Assembly (NCBI GenBank): GCA_035457705.1
Contig: DATIBD010000039.1
Location: forward strand, 310,001-374,000
Source of the DNA: DASPGQ01 sp035457705
Lineage (GTDB): Bacteria > Acidobacteriota > Vicinamibacteria > Marinacidobacterales > SMYC01
DNA: 64,000 bases
Direction of reading: 5' to 3'
Positions 24,453-33,501 of this stretch are shown here, in pieces. The translations under genes and the position numbers were made by a program. The notes beneath the pieces were generated by a model that was given only the letters and a program-made list of their open reading frames with translations, did no database searches and had not been told where the DNA came from. Each line of letters opens with the position of its first letter. Within the stretch, counting starts at the first letter, position 1.

Positions 24453-25324
24453 TCGATGTTTTGCACCTGCTCGCGCAGCCGCTCGATCTCGGCCTTCATG
24501 GCGATTACTCGCTCGGCGATGGCCGCATCCTGGGCTTTCGCGCCGATGGTGTTGACCTCTCGATTCATCTCCTGGATGATGAAGTCGAGCTTCTTACCGC
24601 AGGGGGATCCGGTCGAAACCGTTTCGCGCCAGAGAGCGAGGTGGCTCAGCAAGCGGGTGACCTCCTCGGCGATGTCGCTTCGCTCGACCAGCCGGGCCAC
24701 CTCCATGGCAACGGCCGCGGGATCGATGGACGAGCCCACGATCTCTCCCACTCGCGCCCGCAGATCATCTCGTCTCGTCTGGCGGCTTCCCTCCGCGCGC
24801 TTCTCGACGTCATCTACGAGCCGTCGCAAAGTCTCGGTGCGCGCCGCGAAGTCGGCCGCGATTTCGGCACCTTCGGCCGTCCGCATCTGAGAAAGCGAAT
24901 CGAGAGCCTGGTCGATCGCCGGCTCCATCGCCTTCCAGAGGCTCGATTCCTCGACGTCGCGCTCCTTGACCCGAAACGCGGGCAGGAAATTGACCAGAGC
25001 GGACAGATCGACTTCCCCTTCGATGCCGGCTCTTTTGCCGACATCCCGCAAGCGCTCTACGAGCTCGGTAAGCAAAGCCAGGTCGACGTCGATCGTGTAC
25101 GCGCTCTCGGTACGCGGCTTCACCCGGATGCCGACCTCGACCTTGCCCCTTGCGAGCTCCGCTCCCACGCGATCGCGGACACGTTTTTCCAGAGCGGCGA
25201 GCGAAGAGCCGCCGCTCAGACGCACGTCCAGATAACGATGATTCACGCTCCGAATCTCGACCGCGATCTCATAGGCATCGCTCTCTGCCGAGCCTCGCGC
25301 GAAGCCGGTCATGCTTTTGAGCAT
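24449..25324 (-). CDS. YicC-family RNase/stress protein
   Basis: A 291-aa protein starting 'MLKSMTGFARGSAESDAYEI', the canonical YicC N-terminus (MTGF.R). 'VEIRSVNHRYLDVRLS', 'RGKVEVGIRV' and the C-terminal 'LDFIIQEMNREVNTIGAKAQ' are also family signatures. YicC proteins are endoribonuclease-like factors that act on small RNAs. I chose ATG 25324, which leaves a short gap after msbA. An upstream start at 25339 would overlap the msbA stop by 11 bases and add five atypical residues. Confidence 0.93.
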   Translation of the reverse strand: MLKSMTGFARGSAESDAYEIAVEIRSVNHRYLDVRLSGGSSLAALEKRVRDRVGAELARGKVEVGIRVKPRTESAYTIDVDLALLTELVERLRDVGKRAGIEGEVDLSALVNFLPAFRVKERDVEESSLWKAMEPAIDQALDSLSQMRTAEGAEIAADFAARTETLRRLVDDVEKRAEGSRQTRRDDLRARVGEIVGSSIDPAAVAMEVARLVERSDIAEEVTRLLSHLALWRETVSTGSPCGKKLDFIIQEMNREVNTIGAKAQDAAIAERVIAMKAEIERLREQVQNIE

Positions 25325-25328
25325 TGGA

Positions 25329-27083
25329 TTAGGGTTCATCTCCGACCGAGACGGGATCCGGGCCCAATGCGAATTGGAGCTGGTATAGCCTCCGATAGAG
25401 TCCGTCGGGCCGTCTAACGAGCTCCTTGTGCCTTCCGATCTCGTGGATCCGCCCCTCGTCGATGACCACGATCAGGTCGGCGCGCCGCACCGTCGATAAT
25501 CGATGCGCGATGACGAGCGTCGTGCGATCCGCCATGAGGTTCTCCAGCGCCTGCTGAACGAGGGCCTCCGACTCGGCGTCGAGAGAGCTCGTGGCTTCAT
25601 CGAGGACGAGAATCGGCGGATTCTTCAAGATGGCCCGGGCGATGGCGAGACGTTGGCGCTCGCCACCCGAAAGCCTCTGGCCACGCTCGCCCACGACCGT
25701 GTCGAATCCATGCGGCGTCGCCTCGATGAACTCCAGGGCGTTGGCCGCTTTCGCAGCGTTTCGGATGGCCTCGTCGTCGATCGACGACAGGCCGTAAGCG
25801 ATGTTGTTACGGATCGTATCGTTGAAGAGAATCGTCTCCTGGGTGACCAGGCCGATTTGACCACGCAGAGAAGACAGGGTGGCCCGGCGGATGTCGATGC
25901 CGTCGAAGAGCACCGCTCCACCCGTGGGATCGTAGAAACGGGGCACCAGGCTGGCGAGAGTCGACTTACCCGCGCCACTCGTTCCCACGAGGGCTACGAC
26001 CTGGCCAACTTCCACCATGAAATTGATATCGGTCAGCGTGGCTCCCTCGCCGTCTCCATAAATGAATCCTACGTCGCGGAACTCGATGCGATTTGCAAGC
26101 GGTGCGAGCTCGATGGCGTCGGGAGCCTCGCGGATTTCCTGCTCCGTATCCAGCACGGCAAAGATCCTCGCGGCGGCCGACAGCGCCTGCTGAAACGTCG
26201 CGTTCACGCGGGAGAGCTTCTTCACCGGCATGTACATCGCGAAAAGCGCCGCCATGAAGGACGTGAACTCACCCGTCGTCATCGTTCCCGCAGCGATTCG
26301 GCCGCTTCCGTACCAGATCGCCGCCGCGAGGCCCAGGCCCCCGACGAGCTCCATGATGGGCGGCATGATCGACACGACGCGGGTGATCCGCATGTTGGTT
26401 CGGAAGAGCCGCTCGGTCGCCTTAACGAACCTTCCGGTCTCGAACGCCTCCATTCGAAAGGCTTTTACGATTCGGCTGCCCGAGATCGTCTCCTGAAGGA
26501 TGTTCGTGATGTCCCTCCACCGTTCGAGACCGGTGTCCGTCGTCCGCCGCAGCTTTCGTCCCAGAGTCACCAGCGGATATACGGCGAGCGGCGCGCTCAC
26601 CAGGGCGATGATCGCGAGTCGCCAGTCGTAATAGAAGAGGAGCGCACCGTAGCCGACGAGGGCGAAGCTCTGCATCAGCAGGTCCCCGAAGGCCTCGGAG
26701 ACGGCGAGCTGGATCCGCTCGACGTCGTTCGTGATGTGGCTCATCAGCGTCCCGGTGGATTGGCGCTTGAAGAACCCGACCGATTGACGAATCACGTGCT
26801 GGTACAAGCGGTTGCGAAGGTCCATCACTGTACGCTGCCCCACCCAGCTCATGAGGTAGGTCGCGAAGTACGAAAAGAGGCCCTTGCCGAGGTATAGGAT
26901 GGCAATGAGAGCTGCGATTCGCCCGAGATTGATGTTCCGAATCAATACGTCGTCGAACACGGGCTTGACGAGGTACGCGAGACCGGCCGACGTCGCGGCG
27001 AATCCGACCATCGCGACACACGCCAGGAGAAACCGACCCCGGTAGGGCCAGGCCTGGGCCAATAGGCGTCGGAGCTGCTCCAT
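25329..27083 (-). CDS. msbA: MsbA-like ABC exporter (fused permease/ATPase)
   Basis: A 584-aa protein with six membrane segments in the first 320 residues ('LACVAMVGFAATSAGLAYLV', 'QRTVMDLRNRLYQHVIRQSV'). The ATPase domain has Walker A 'VGTSGAGKSTLASLVPRFYD', Q-loop 'LVTQETILFNDT', signature 'RGQRLSGGERQRLAIARAIL', Walker B 'ILVLDEATSSLD' and the H-loop 'VIAHRLST'. The pattern and length fit MsbA, which flips lipid A or other glycolipids across the inner membrane. It is the first gene of the yicC-gmk-udg-priA run. The promoter should lie in the 45-bp gap to the divergent acetyltransferase. Confidence 0.88.
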   Translation of the reverse strand: MEQLRRLLAQAWPYRGRFLLACVAMVGFAATSAGLAYLVKPVFDDVLIRNINLGRIAALIAILYLGKGLFSYFATYLMSWVGQRTVMDLRNRLYQHVIRQSVGFFKRQSTGTLMSHITNDVERIQLAVSEAFGDLLMQSFALVGYGALLFYYDWRLAIIALVSAPLAVYPLVTLGRKLRRTTDTGLERWRDITNILQETISGSRIVKAFRMEAFETGRFVKATERLFRTNMRITRVVSIMPPIMELVGGLGLAAAIWYGSGRIAAGTMTTGEFTSFMAALFAMYMPVKKLSRVNATFQQALSAAARIFAVLDTEQEIREAPDAIELAPLANRIEFRDVGFIYGDGEGATLTDINFMVEVGQVVALVGTSGAGKSTLASLVPRFYDPTGGAVLFDGIDIRRATLSSLRGQIGLVTQETILFNDTIRNNIAYGLSSIDDEAIRNAAKAANALEFIEATPHGFDTVVGERGQRLSGGERQRLAIARAILKNPPILVLDEATSSLDAESEALVQQALENLMADRTTLVIAHRLSTVRRADLIVVIDEGRIHEIGRHKELVRRPDGLYRRLYQLQFALGPDPVSVGDEP

Positions 27084-27128
27084 GTTTCCCGTTATGCTAT
27101 CAGGGCTGGTCGAGGGTTAGAATCCCCC

Positions 27129-27620
27129 ATGATCTCGTTCCGCGAGAGCCGAATCGAGGATCACGAAGAAATCGCTCGCTGCGTCTCCGCGGTGGCTCGA
27201 GAACGAAAATACCTTGCCACCGTCGAGGGATTCACGAGCCAGGAGACTCGCAAGTTCCTCGAATCGCTCGGCTATTGGGCGGGCGTTCAGATCGTGGCCT
27301 TGGACGGACGGAAAATCGTCGGTTGGTGCGACGTATTGCCCCTGCCTTTCGAGGGCATGCGCCACGTCGGACGGTTGGGAATGGGAGTGCTCGCGACTCA
27401 CCGCCGCCAGGGCCTTGGACGGAGGCTTCTGGAGGAGACGCTGCCACGGGCACGCGAGCGAGGCATCTGGCGGATCGAGCTCGATGTCTTCGCGTCCAAC
27501 GAGAGAGCCAAACGCCTCTACGAGAGCAAGGGATTCGTCGTCGAGGGCCGCAAGCGTCTGGCAAGAGCTCTCGATGGAGTCGAAGAGGACATCTTTCTCA
27601 TGGCGCTCTTGAACCGGTGA
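27129..27620 (+). CDS. GNAT-family N-acetyltransferase
   Basis: A 163-aa protein with one complete GNAT fold. The acetyl-CoA pyrophosphate-binding motif A is 'GMGVLATHRRQGLGRRLLEE' (R/QxxGxG/A), followed by 'IELDVFASNERAKRLYESKG' and 'FVVEGRKRLARAL', typical of the RimJ/RimL-phosphinothricin subgroup. The substrate cannot be deduced. It is a single gene between divergent msbA and the convergent aminotransferase, with ATG 27129. Confidence 0.88.
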   Translation: MISFRESRIEDHEEIARCVSAVARERKYLATVEGFTSQETRKFLESLGYWAGVQIVALDGRKIVGWCDVLPLPFEGMRHVGRLGMGVLATHRRQGLGRRLLEETLPRARERGIWRIELDVFASNERAKRLYESKGFVVEGRKRLARALDGVEEDIFLMALLNR

Positions 27621-27633
27621 TGGCTCGAAACCG

Positions 27634-28833
27634 CTACGCGAGTACCTTTCCGACTCGGGCAATCCCCTCTTCGATCATCGCCTCGGGGACGAAGCTGAAC
27701 GACAGCCTCAGGAAGTTCTTGCCACTTCCGTCGTGAAAGAAAGGCGGGCCGGCCACAAAGGCGGTTTTCTGCTCGTCGATGGCCCGGAGCAACAGGGCCT
27801 CGCTATCGACATGCTCCGGAAGGCGGACCCAAATGAAGAAACCCCCGGAGGGAAGCGCCCAAGCCGTCTCCCGAGGGAAGTGCTTCTTCATCGCCGCCTC
27901 CATGAGATCGCGCTTCCGCCGGTAGATTTGAATCGAAGCCGCGACCTGAGCGTCGATTTGACCCTGGATCGCGTATTCGTACACCAGCCGTTGGGCGAGC
28001 GTGTTCGCGCATTGGTCGGTTCCGAGCTTGCAGAGTCCGAGTTGCCCGATGAAAAAGGGTTCGGCCACGACCCAACCGAGTCGCACACCGGGGCCGAATA
28101 TCTTGGAGAAGGTGTGAATCAGAACGACGTTTTCAGGGGATAGCGATTTCAGCGACGGCGGCCGCGGGCCGTCGTAGGTTAGCTCGGCGTAGGCGTGATC
28201 CTCGACGAGGAGAACGTCGTGAGTGTGCGCCAACTCGACGACCTTTCGTCGACGGCCTTCGGTCCACGTGCGCCCTGAGGGATTCTGGTAGGAAGGGATG
28301 ACGTACATCAATCGCGGTTTTCGCCCAACGCGGTCGAGCTCGCGCAACTTGGAATCGAGCGCATCGGGGTCGAGTCCCTCGTCGTCGATCGGCACGGCTT
28401 CGATGCGAGCCCCGTAAGCACGAAACACGTGAAGCGCCACCATATATGTGGGTGCTTCGACGAGCACGGTATCGTCCTCATCGAGAAGCGACATCGCTAC
28501 GAGATTCAGCGCCTCGACGCCACCCGAAGTCACCAAGATGTCGTCCGACTCGAGATCGAGCGTCTCGTTACGGCCGGTACGCTCCGCAATCCAATCGCGC
28601 AGCTTCGAGAACCCTGGGTTGGGTCCGTAATTCAGAGCTTCTCGGCCCTGGTCTCGCCAAACACGGTCCATCGACTCTCGAATGCGATCGAGGGGAAAGA
28701 CCGACGGATCGGGCAGCCCTCCGGCAAGCGAAATGACATCGGGGTTCTCCGCAAGTCTGAGGATATCGGTGACCGCCCGGGAGCTGGCGAGCCGCTTCAT
28801 GCGGCGGGCGCGATCAGTCGTTTGGATAGCCAT
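27634..28833 (-). CDS. PLP-dependent aminotransferase (class I/II, 2-aminoadipate transaminase-like)
   Basis: A 399-aa protein starting MAIQTTDRARRMKRLASSRA. Fold type I motifs are 'SLAGGLPDPSVFPLDRI', 'LNYGPNPGFSKLRDWIAER', 'ILVTSGGVEALNLVAM', 'YVIPSYQNPSGRTWTEGRR' (PNPTG-like) and 'LVEDHAYAEL'. The PLP lysine is in 'HTFSKIFGPGVRLGWVV'. It resembles LysN/KAT II and the catalytic half of MocR proteins but has no DNA-binding domain. ATG 28833 lies inside the 3' end of galE (20-bp overlap), so it may be translated with the sugar genes although its function looks unrelated. Confidence 0.9.
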   Translation of the reverse strand: MAIQTTDRARRMKRLASSRAVTDILRLAENPDVISLAGGLPDPSVFPLDRIRESMDRVWRDQGREALNYGPNPGFSKLRDWIAERTGRNETLDLESDDILVTSGGVEALNLVAMSLLDEDDTVLVEAPTYMVALHVFRAYGARIEAVPIDDEGLDPDALDSKLRELDRVGRKPRLMYVIPSYQNPSGRTWTEGRRRKVVELAHTHDVLLVEDHAYAELTYDGPRPPSLKSLSPENVVLIHTFSKIFGPGVRLGWVVAEPFFIGQLGLCKLGTDQCANTLAQRLVYEYAIQGQIDAQVAASIQIYRRKRDLMEAAMKKHFPRETAWALPSGGFFIWVRLPEHVDSEALLLRAIDEQKTAFVAGPPFFHDGSGKNFLRLSFSFVPEAMIEEGIARVGKVLA

Positions 28834-29821
28834 CGGGAAAACGCTCCTTGAACTGCCATGCGGTCTCCACGATGCGATGGAGGTTGCCCAAGCGCGGAGC
28901 CCATTCGAGCTCCCCCAGGGCGCGTTGCGCCGAAGCCACGAGTCGAGGCGGGTCGCCGGGTCGTCTCGGCCCGATTTCACGAGCTACGCGGCGGCCGCTC
29001 ACGTCCTCGACGGCGACGATCACCTCTTGAACCGAATGGCCGTGGCCCGTTCCCAGGTTGTAGTTGGTTGATGGGCCAGAAGCGCGGAGTCGCTCGAGCG
29101 CCTTCACGTGTGCCACGGCCAGGTCCTGTACGTGGATGTAATCGCGAATGCAGGTGCCATCCGGCGTATCGTAGTCGTTCCCAAAGACCGAGAGCTCCGC
29201 GCCGCGGCCCATCGCCGCCTCGCAGGCCAGCGGGATGAGGTGAGTCTCGGGACGATGATCCTCTCCGAGGTCTCCCCGTTCGTGCGCGCCAGCGGCGTTG
29301 AAATAGCGAAGGTTGATGTGTCGTATCCCATGGGCACGCTCGAAATCTTTGAGGGCTTGTTCGAAAACGAGCTTGGTCCAGCCATAGGGATTGATCGGAT
29401 TTTGTGGGTGCTCCTCGGATATGGGAACGATTTGCGGGATGCCATAGGTGGCACAAGTCGAGGAGAAGATGATCGCGGTCACCCCGGCGCTGGCCATCGC
29501 CGAGAGAAGGTTGATACCGCCCACGACGTTGTTCCGGTAGTACTTTCCCGGGTCTTCGACCGATTCGCCCACGTAGGCTTTGGCACCAAAATGGAACACG
29601 GCCTCGAACCGTTCGCGCGCGAAGATCTCGACCAGCTCACCGACCGTGCCCGACTCTGCCAGGTTCGCCTGCACGATCACCGCACCACCCGCGGCCACGG
29701 CATGCCCCTCGCTCAAGTCGTCGAGGACGACCACCTTTTCGTCGCGCTCGAGGAGCTCGCGGAGGGTGTGGGAGCCGACGTAGCCCGCCCCACCGGTTAC
29801 GAGGATCGCACCCTTGTTCAA
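28814..29821 (-). CDS. galE: UDP-glucose 4-epimerase
   Basis: A 335-aa extended short-chain dehydrogenase. The NAD motif is 'VTGGAGYVGSHTLRELLERD', then 'HFGAKAYVGESV', 'SSTCATYGIPQIVPISEEHP' and the catalytic 'NPYGWTKLVFEQ' (YxxxK). 'RYFNAAGA' and 'DTPDGTCIRDYIHVQDLAVAH' are typical of GalE. It interconverts UDP-glucose and UDP-galactose for polysaccharide synthesis. The start is a TTG, 16 bases after ugd, and the pair forms the leftward arm of the exopolysaccharide locus. Confidence 0.95.
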   Translation of the reverse strand: MNKGAILVTGGAGYVGSHTLRELLERDEKVVVLDDLSEGHAVAAGGAVIVQANLAESGTVGELVEIFARERFEAVFHFGAKAYVGESVEDPGKYYRNNVVGGINLLSAMASAGVTAIIFSSTCATYGIPQIVPISEEHPQNPINPYGWTKLVFEQALKDFERAHGIRHINLRYFNAAGAHERGDLGEDHRPETHLIPLACEAAMGRGAELSVFGNDYDTPDGTCIRDYIHVQDLAVAHVKALERLRASGPSTNYNLGTGHGHSVQEVIVAVEDVSGRRVAREIGPRRPGDPPRLVASAQRALGELEWAPRLGNLHRIVETAWQFKERFPDGYPND

Positions 29822-29837
29822 AAGCCGAGATTCCCGA

Positions 29838-31148
29838 TCAGGAACGCCCGATGCCGAAATAGGTGAAGCCCAGGGCCTTCAGAGTGGATGGATTGTAGAT
29901 GTTGCGGCCGTCGAACACCACCGGACGCCGCAACAGCCCTCGCACCCGCTCGAAATCGGGCTCACGAAACTCGTTCCATTCCGTCACGAGAACGAGAGCG
30001 TCGGCCCCGTGGCAAGCTTCGTAGCTCTTTGTGCAATAGGTGATGGAGCCATCCACGTCTTCAAGCTGCTTTCTGGCCTCGACCATCGCTTCCGGATCGA
30101 AGGCTCGAATGCGAGCCCCGTCCGAAGCGAGCCCGCGGATGAGTGTGAGCGACGGAGCCTCACGCATGTCGTCGGTGCGCGGCTTGAACGATAGACCCCA
30201 AACGGCAACGGTCTTGCCGTTCAAATCGTTCGCGAAATAGTCACGGATCTTCTCGAGCAGAAACATCTTCTGCCGGGAGTTCACCTGCTCTGTCGCATCG
30301 ACCAACGCGAGATCCATGCCCACGTCCCGTGCGGTACGGAGCAACGCTCGGATGTCCTTGGGAAAGCACGACCCGCCGTAACCGACCCCGGGAAACAGGA
30401 ACGCATGCCCGATGCGACGATCGGCTCCAACGGCCCGGCGCAGCTGGGCGACATCCGCACCCACTCTCTCGCACAGCCGCGCCATCTCGTTCATAAAGGA
30501 GATTCGCGTCGCCAACATCGCGTTCGCCGCGTATTTTGTGAGCTCGGCGCTCTCCGGATCCATCACCATCACTGGGTTTCCCGTCCTGACGAAGGGACGA
30601 TAAAGCTCCTCCATCACCGCCGCAACTTTCTCGTCGTCGGTTCCGATGACCACGCGATCGGGTCTCAAGAAGTCTTCGATCGCGGCGCCTTCCTTCAAGA
30701 ACTCCGGGTTGGAAACGACGTTGAAAGGATGCCTCGTGAACTTGGCGATCGTATCGCGCACGCGACGGTTCGTCCCGATTGGAACCGTGCTCTTGAGGAC
30801 CACGATCTTGTCCTCGTTCATGGCCCGGCCGATGCCCTCGGAGACGGCAATAACGTGCGACATGTCCGCCGAGCCATCCTCCCCGGCCGGCGTCCCCACG
30901 GCCACGAACAGGATCTTCGAGGAGTGCACCGCCGAGTCGAAGTCGGTCGTGTAGGAAAGCCGTTCTTCGAGGACGTTGCGCTTGACGAGCTCCTCGAGTC
31001 CCGGCTCGTAGATCGGGATCTCCCCCCTGCGGAGCTTCTCGATCTTCGCCTCGTCGATGTCCACGGCGATGACGTGGTTTCCGTTCTCCGCAAGACAGGC
31101 CGACACCACGAGGCCCACGTAACCCGTTCCTACCACAGATATCTTCAT
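29838..31148 (-). CDS. ugd: UDP-glucose 6-dehydrogenase
   Basis: A 436-aa protein with NAD-binding 'VVGTGYVGLVVSACLAENGN', 'AVGTPAGEDGSADMSHV' and 'KSTVPIGTNRRVRD'. The catalytic cysteine is in 'FLFPGVGYGGSCFPKDIRAL', and 'GKTVAVWGLSFKPRTDDMRE' marks the C-terminal domain. It oxidises UDP-glucose to UDP-glucuronate, which the decarboxylase at 39967-40917 can convert to UDP-xylose. ATG 31148 faces the rightward glycosyltransferase genes across a 269-bp gap with no gene, where promoters for both directions should lie. Confidence 0.96.
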   Translation of the reverse strand: MKISVVGTGYVGLVVSACLAENGNHVIAVDIDEAKIEKLRRGEIPIYEPGLEELVKRNVLEERLSYTTDFDSAVHSSKILFVAVGTPAGEDGSADMSHVIAVSEGIGRAMNEDKIVVLKSTVPIGTNRRVRDTIAKFTRHPFNVVSNPEFLKEGAAIEDFLRPDRVVIGTDDEKVAAVMEELYRPFVRTGNPVMVMDPESAELTKYAANAMLATRISFMNEMARLCERVGADVAQLRRAVGADRRIGHAFLFPGVGYGGSCFPKDIRALLRTARDVGMDLALVDATEQVNSRQKMFLLEKIRDYFANDLNGKTVAVWGLSFKPRTDDMREAPSLTLIRGLASDGARIRAFDPEAMVEARKQLEDVDGSITYCTKSYEACHGADALVLVTEWNEFREPDFERVRGLLRRPVVFDGRNIYNPSTLKALGFTYFGIGRS

Positions 31149-31417
31149 GAGCTCGAATTCTCCAGACTGGTGGGGGTCGAACTCAATTATGTTACACGGA
31201 CCCCGGCTTCGAAGCGAGCGTTTCGGAAGGGTGGTTCACCGAACCTACACGAGGTGTGACTTCACTCAACGGATCCGCTGTCCAGGCGAGGAGTCGACGG
31301 GGTCGGGGCAACCTCGACGACGAGTCGAGCCGCTCCCGAGGCGACTTTTCCCGCGATCGAGGCTAACATGCCACTCGTGTCGCACCAAGTGTTCTCGACC
31401 CGGGCGAGTGGCGTGGG

Positions 31418-32530
31418 ATGAGCTCCCCTCTCGTAATCGGCATCGACTTTCGGCCGGCTCTCTCTCGGGCGACGGGTGTGGGCCGCTACTTTCAAGGGCT
31501 GGTCAGCGGCCTTGTGAGCGTCGACGGCGAGAACCACTACGTTCTCTTCTCGAGCTCGCTCAAGGAACGGCCCCGAGTCGAGAGCCGTCCCCCGAATTTC
31601 GAGCTGGTCGACCGGCGATTCCCCGTAAGAGCTCTCAACGCGGCATGGCATCGCGTCGGCTTCCCCCCGCTCGATTGGGTGACGGGCCGTTCGATCGACG
31701 TGGCCCACTCTCCGACTCCGCTTCTCCTCCCTTCCGTCCGTGGCCGATCGGTCGTCACGATTTGCGATCTGTTCTTTCTCGATCATCCCGAAGCGACGAG
31801 CCGGGAGATCCGCCGGGACTACGCCTCCCTTATCCGGTCACACGTAAGGCGGGCTGACGCGGTGCTCGCGATCTCGGAGACCACCGCGTCCGACGTCATG
31901 CGCCGGCTGGACGTCTCTCCCGAGCGCCTCTTCATCGTACACGCCGGAGTCGATGAGGGCTTCCTGAACAGGAGCGAAGAGAACTTCGAGGGCGAGAGGC
32001 CCTATCTGCTCATGGTGGCCACCGAGGATCCCCGCAAGAACGTAACGACGCTTCTCGAAGCACTCGCAAGACTCAAGGAGCGAGGCTTCGACGGCAGCTT
32101 GAAGATCGCGGGCAGCCCCGGGCTCGACACCCCTCGGATCCTCGACCGGATCGAGAACCTGGGGCTCGCCGGCATGGTCGAGAGACTCGGCTACGTCGAG
32201 AGCTCCGAGCTGCCCAACCTTTATCGAGGAGCCCGCTGCCTTGTCGCGCCGTCCCTATGGGAAGGCTTTGGGCTACCCCTTCTCGAGGCCATGGCGAGCG
32301 GGACGCCGGCCGTCGCATCGGAAATCCCGGTACATCGGGAGGTCGCGGGGGATGCGGCCCTGTACTATCCGCCCGAGGATCCGAGCGCATTGGCCCAAGC
32401 GATCGAGCGAGTCTGGCTCGACGAGGCCCTTCGCGGCCAGCTCATCGACGGAGGCGTGCGGCGCGCATCCCGTTTTTCCTGGGCGGCGTCGGCTCGAAAA
32501 GCCCTCGCGATGTATCGAAGCCTGGTCTGA
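31418..32530 (+). CDS. GT4-family glycosyltransferase
   Basis: A 370-aa GT-B fold protein. 'GIDFRPALSRATGVGRYFQG' is the N-terminal Rossmann start and 'YLLMVATEDPRKNVTTLLEA' begins the nucleotide-sugar domain. 'GARCLVAPSLWEGFGLPLLE' with 'AMASGTPAVASEIPVHREVA' holds the E-x7-E retaining-transferase motif. It adds a sugar to a growing lipid-linked glycan at the inner face of the membrane; donor and acceptor are unknown. Its TGA overlaps the next gene's ATG (TGATG), so the two are co-translated. Confidence 0.92.
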   Translation: MSSPLVIGIDFRPALSRATGVGRYFQGLVSGLVSVDGENHYVLFSSSLKERPRVESRPPNFELVDRRFPVRALNAAWHRVGFPPLDWVTGRSIDVAHSPTPLLLPSVRGRSVVTICDLFFLDHPEATSREIRRDYASLIRSHVRRADAVLAISETTASDVMRRLDVSPERLFIVHAGVDEGFLNRSEENFEGERPYLLMVATEDPRKNVTTLLEALARLKERGFDGSLKIAGSPGLDTPRILDRIENLGLAGMVERLGYVESSELPNLYRGARCLVAPSLWEGFGLPLLEAMASGTPAVASEIPVHREVAGDAALYYPPEDPSALAQAIERVWLDEALRGQLIDGGVRRASRFSWAASARKALAMYRSLV

Positions 32531-33426
32531 TGGAGCTCACCGTCGTAATCGTCAGCTACAATGCCCGAGCGGAGCTCGAAAAGTGCCTCGAGGTGCTGTT
32601 CGCGCGCACCCATCTCGATTCCCTCGAGGTCGTCGTCGCCGACAACGCGTCGGACGACGGAAGCCGCGAGATGCTGGCCGAGCTCTTTGCCGACCGAATC
32701 AAGTTGATTCCGTGCGAGGCGAATCTTGGCTTTGGGCAGGCAAGCAATCTCGGTTGGCGCCAGGCAAGGAGCTCTCTCGTGCTCTTTCTCAATCCGGATG
32801 CGATGGTGGGCGAGAGAGCACTCGATCGCATGGTATCGCTCCTTCGCGAGCGACCCGAGGTGGGTGTGGTCGGTCCACTCCTGCGCTACGAGGACGGCGC
32901 GGTGCAGATGTCCGCTGGACGAATGATGAGCCTCGCGGCCGAGATCGGGCAGAAGACGTGGAACGGGGGCTACGCGCGCGGCCGCGGGCCGCTCAAGAAG
33001 GCGGTCGAGAGGATCTACTCCCGGGAGCGATTCGTCGACTGGGTGAGCGGTGCCTGCCTCATGACTCGACGCGATTTGCTCGAGACCACCGGAGGTTTCG
33101 ACGAGACCTTCTTCCTCTATGCAGAAGATGTAGACCTGTGCGCCCGCATTCGGGCTACGGGGGCCAGGGTTCTCTTCACGCCGCGAGCCGAGGTGGTACA
33201 TCTCGTCGGCCGCTCGGTGGCGAAGGACCGAAGCCGCGCCATTTTCGAAGCACAACGAAGCCGCCTGTATTTCTACACCAAGCACCACGGCGGACTCCAG
33301 GCTGCTTTGCTCCGAGTTTACCTTGCCGTGAAATCCGTCGTCGCTCTCCTCTTGCGTCCGCGTGATCGCGCCGCTCATCGGAGCGTGCTTCGTCTGATCG
33401 TATCGGGGGTCGACCCTTGGCCTTGA
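32530..33426 (+). CDS. GT2-family glycosyltransferase (rhamnosyltransferase-like)
   Basis: A 298-aa GT-A fold protein. It starts 'MELTVVIVSYNARAELEKCL' with 'VVADNASDDGSREML', 'CEANLGFGQASNLGWRQARS' and 'LFLNPDAMVG' (the DxD equivalent). 'VSGACLMTRRDLLETTGGFD' and 'FFLYAEDVDLCARIRATGAR' follow. The pattern matches WbbL/RfbN-type rhamnosyltransferases. The C-terminus has a hydrophobic segment (about 265-285) that may bind the membrane. The start is set by the TGATG overlap with the preceding gene. Confidence 0.92.
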   Translation: MELTVVIVSYNARAELEKCLEVLFARTHLDSLEVVVADNASDDGSREMLAELFADRIKLIPCEANLGFGQASNLGWRQARSSLVLFLNPDAMVGERALDRMVSLLRERPEVGVVGPLLRYEDGAVQMSAGRMMSLAAEIGQKTWNGGYARGRGPLKKAVERIYSRERFVDWVSGACLMTRRDLLETTGGFDETFFLYAEDVDLCARIRATGARVLFTPRAEVVHLVGRSVAKDRSRAIFEAQRSRLYFYTKHHGGLQAALLRVYLAVKSVVALLLRPRDRAAHRSVLRLIVSGVDPWP

Positions 33427-33501
33427 AACCATGTGCGTGAACCACGCTCTCGGGAACCAGGCGACCAGAGCTCGTTCCCTGCGTAAGTGCCTTCGAGAAC
33501 A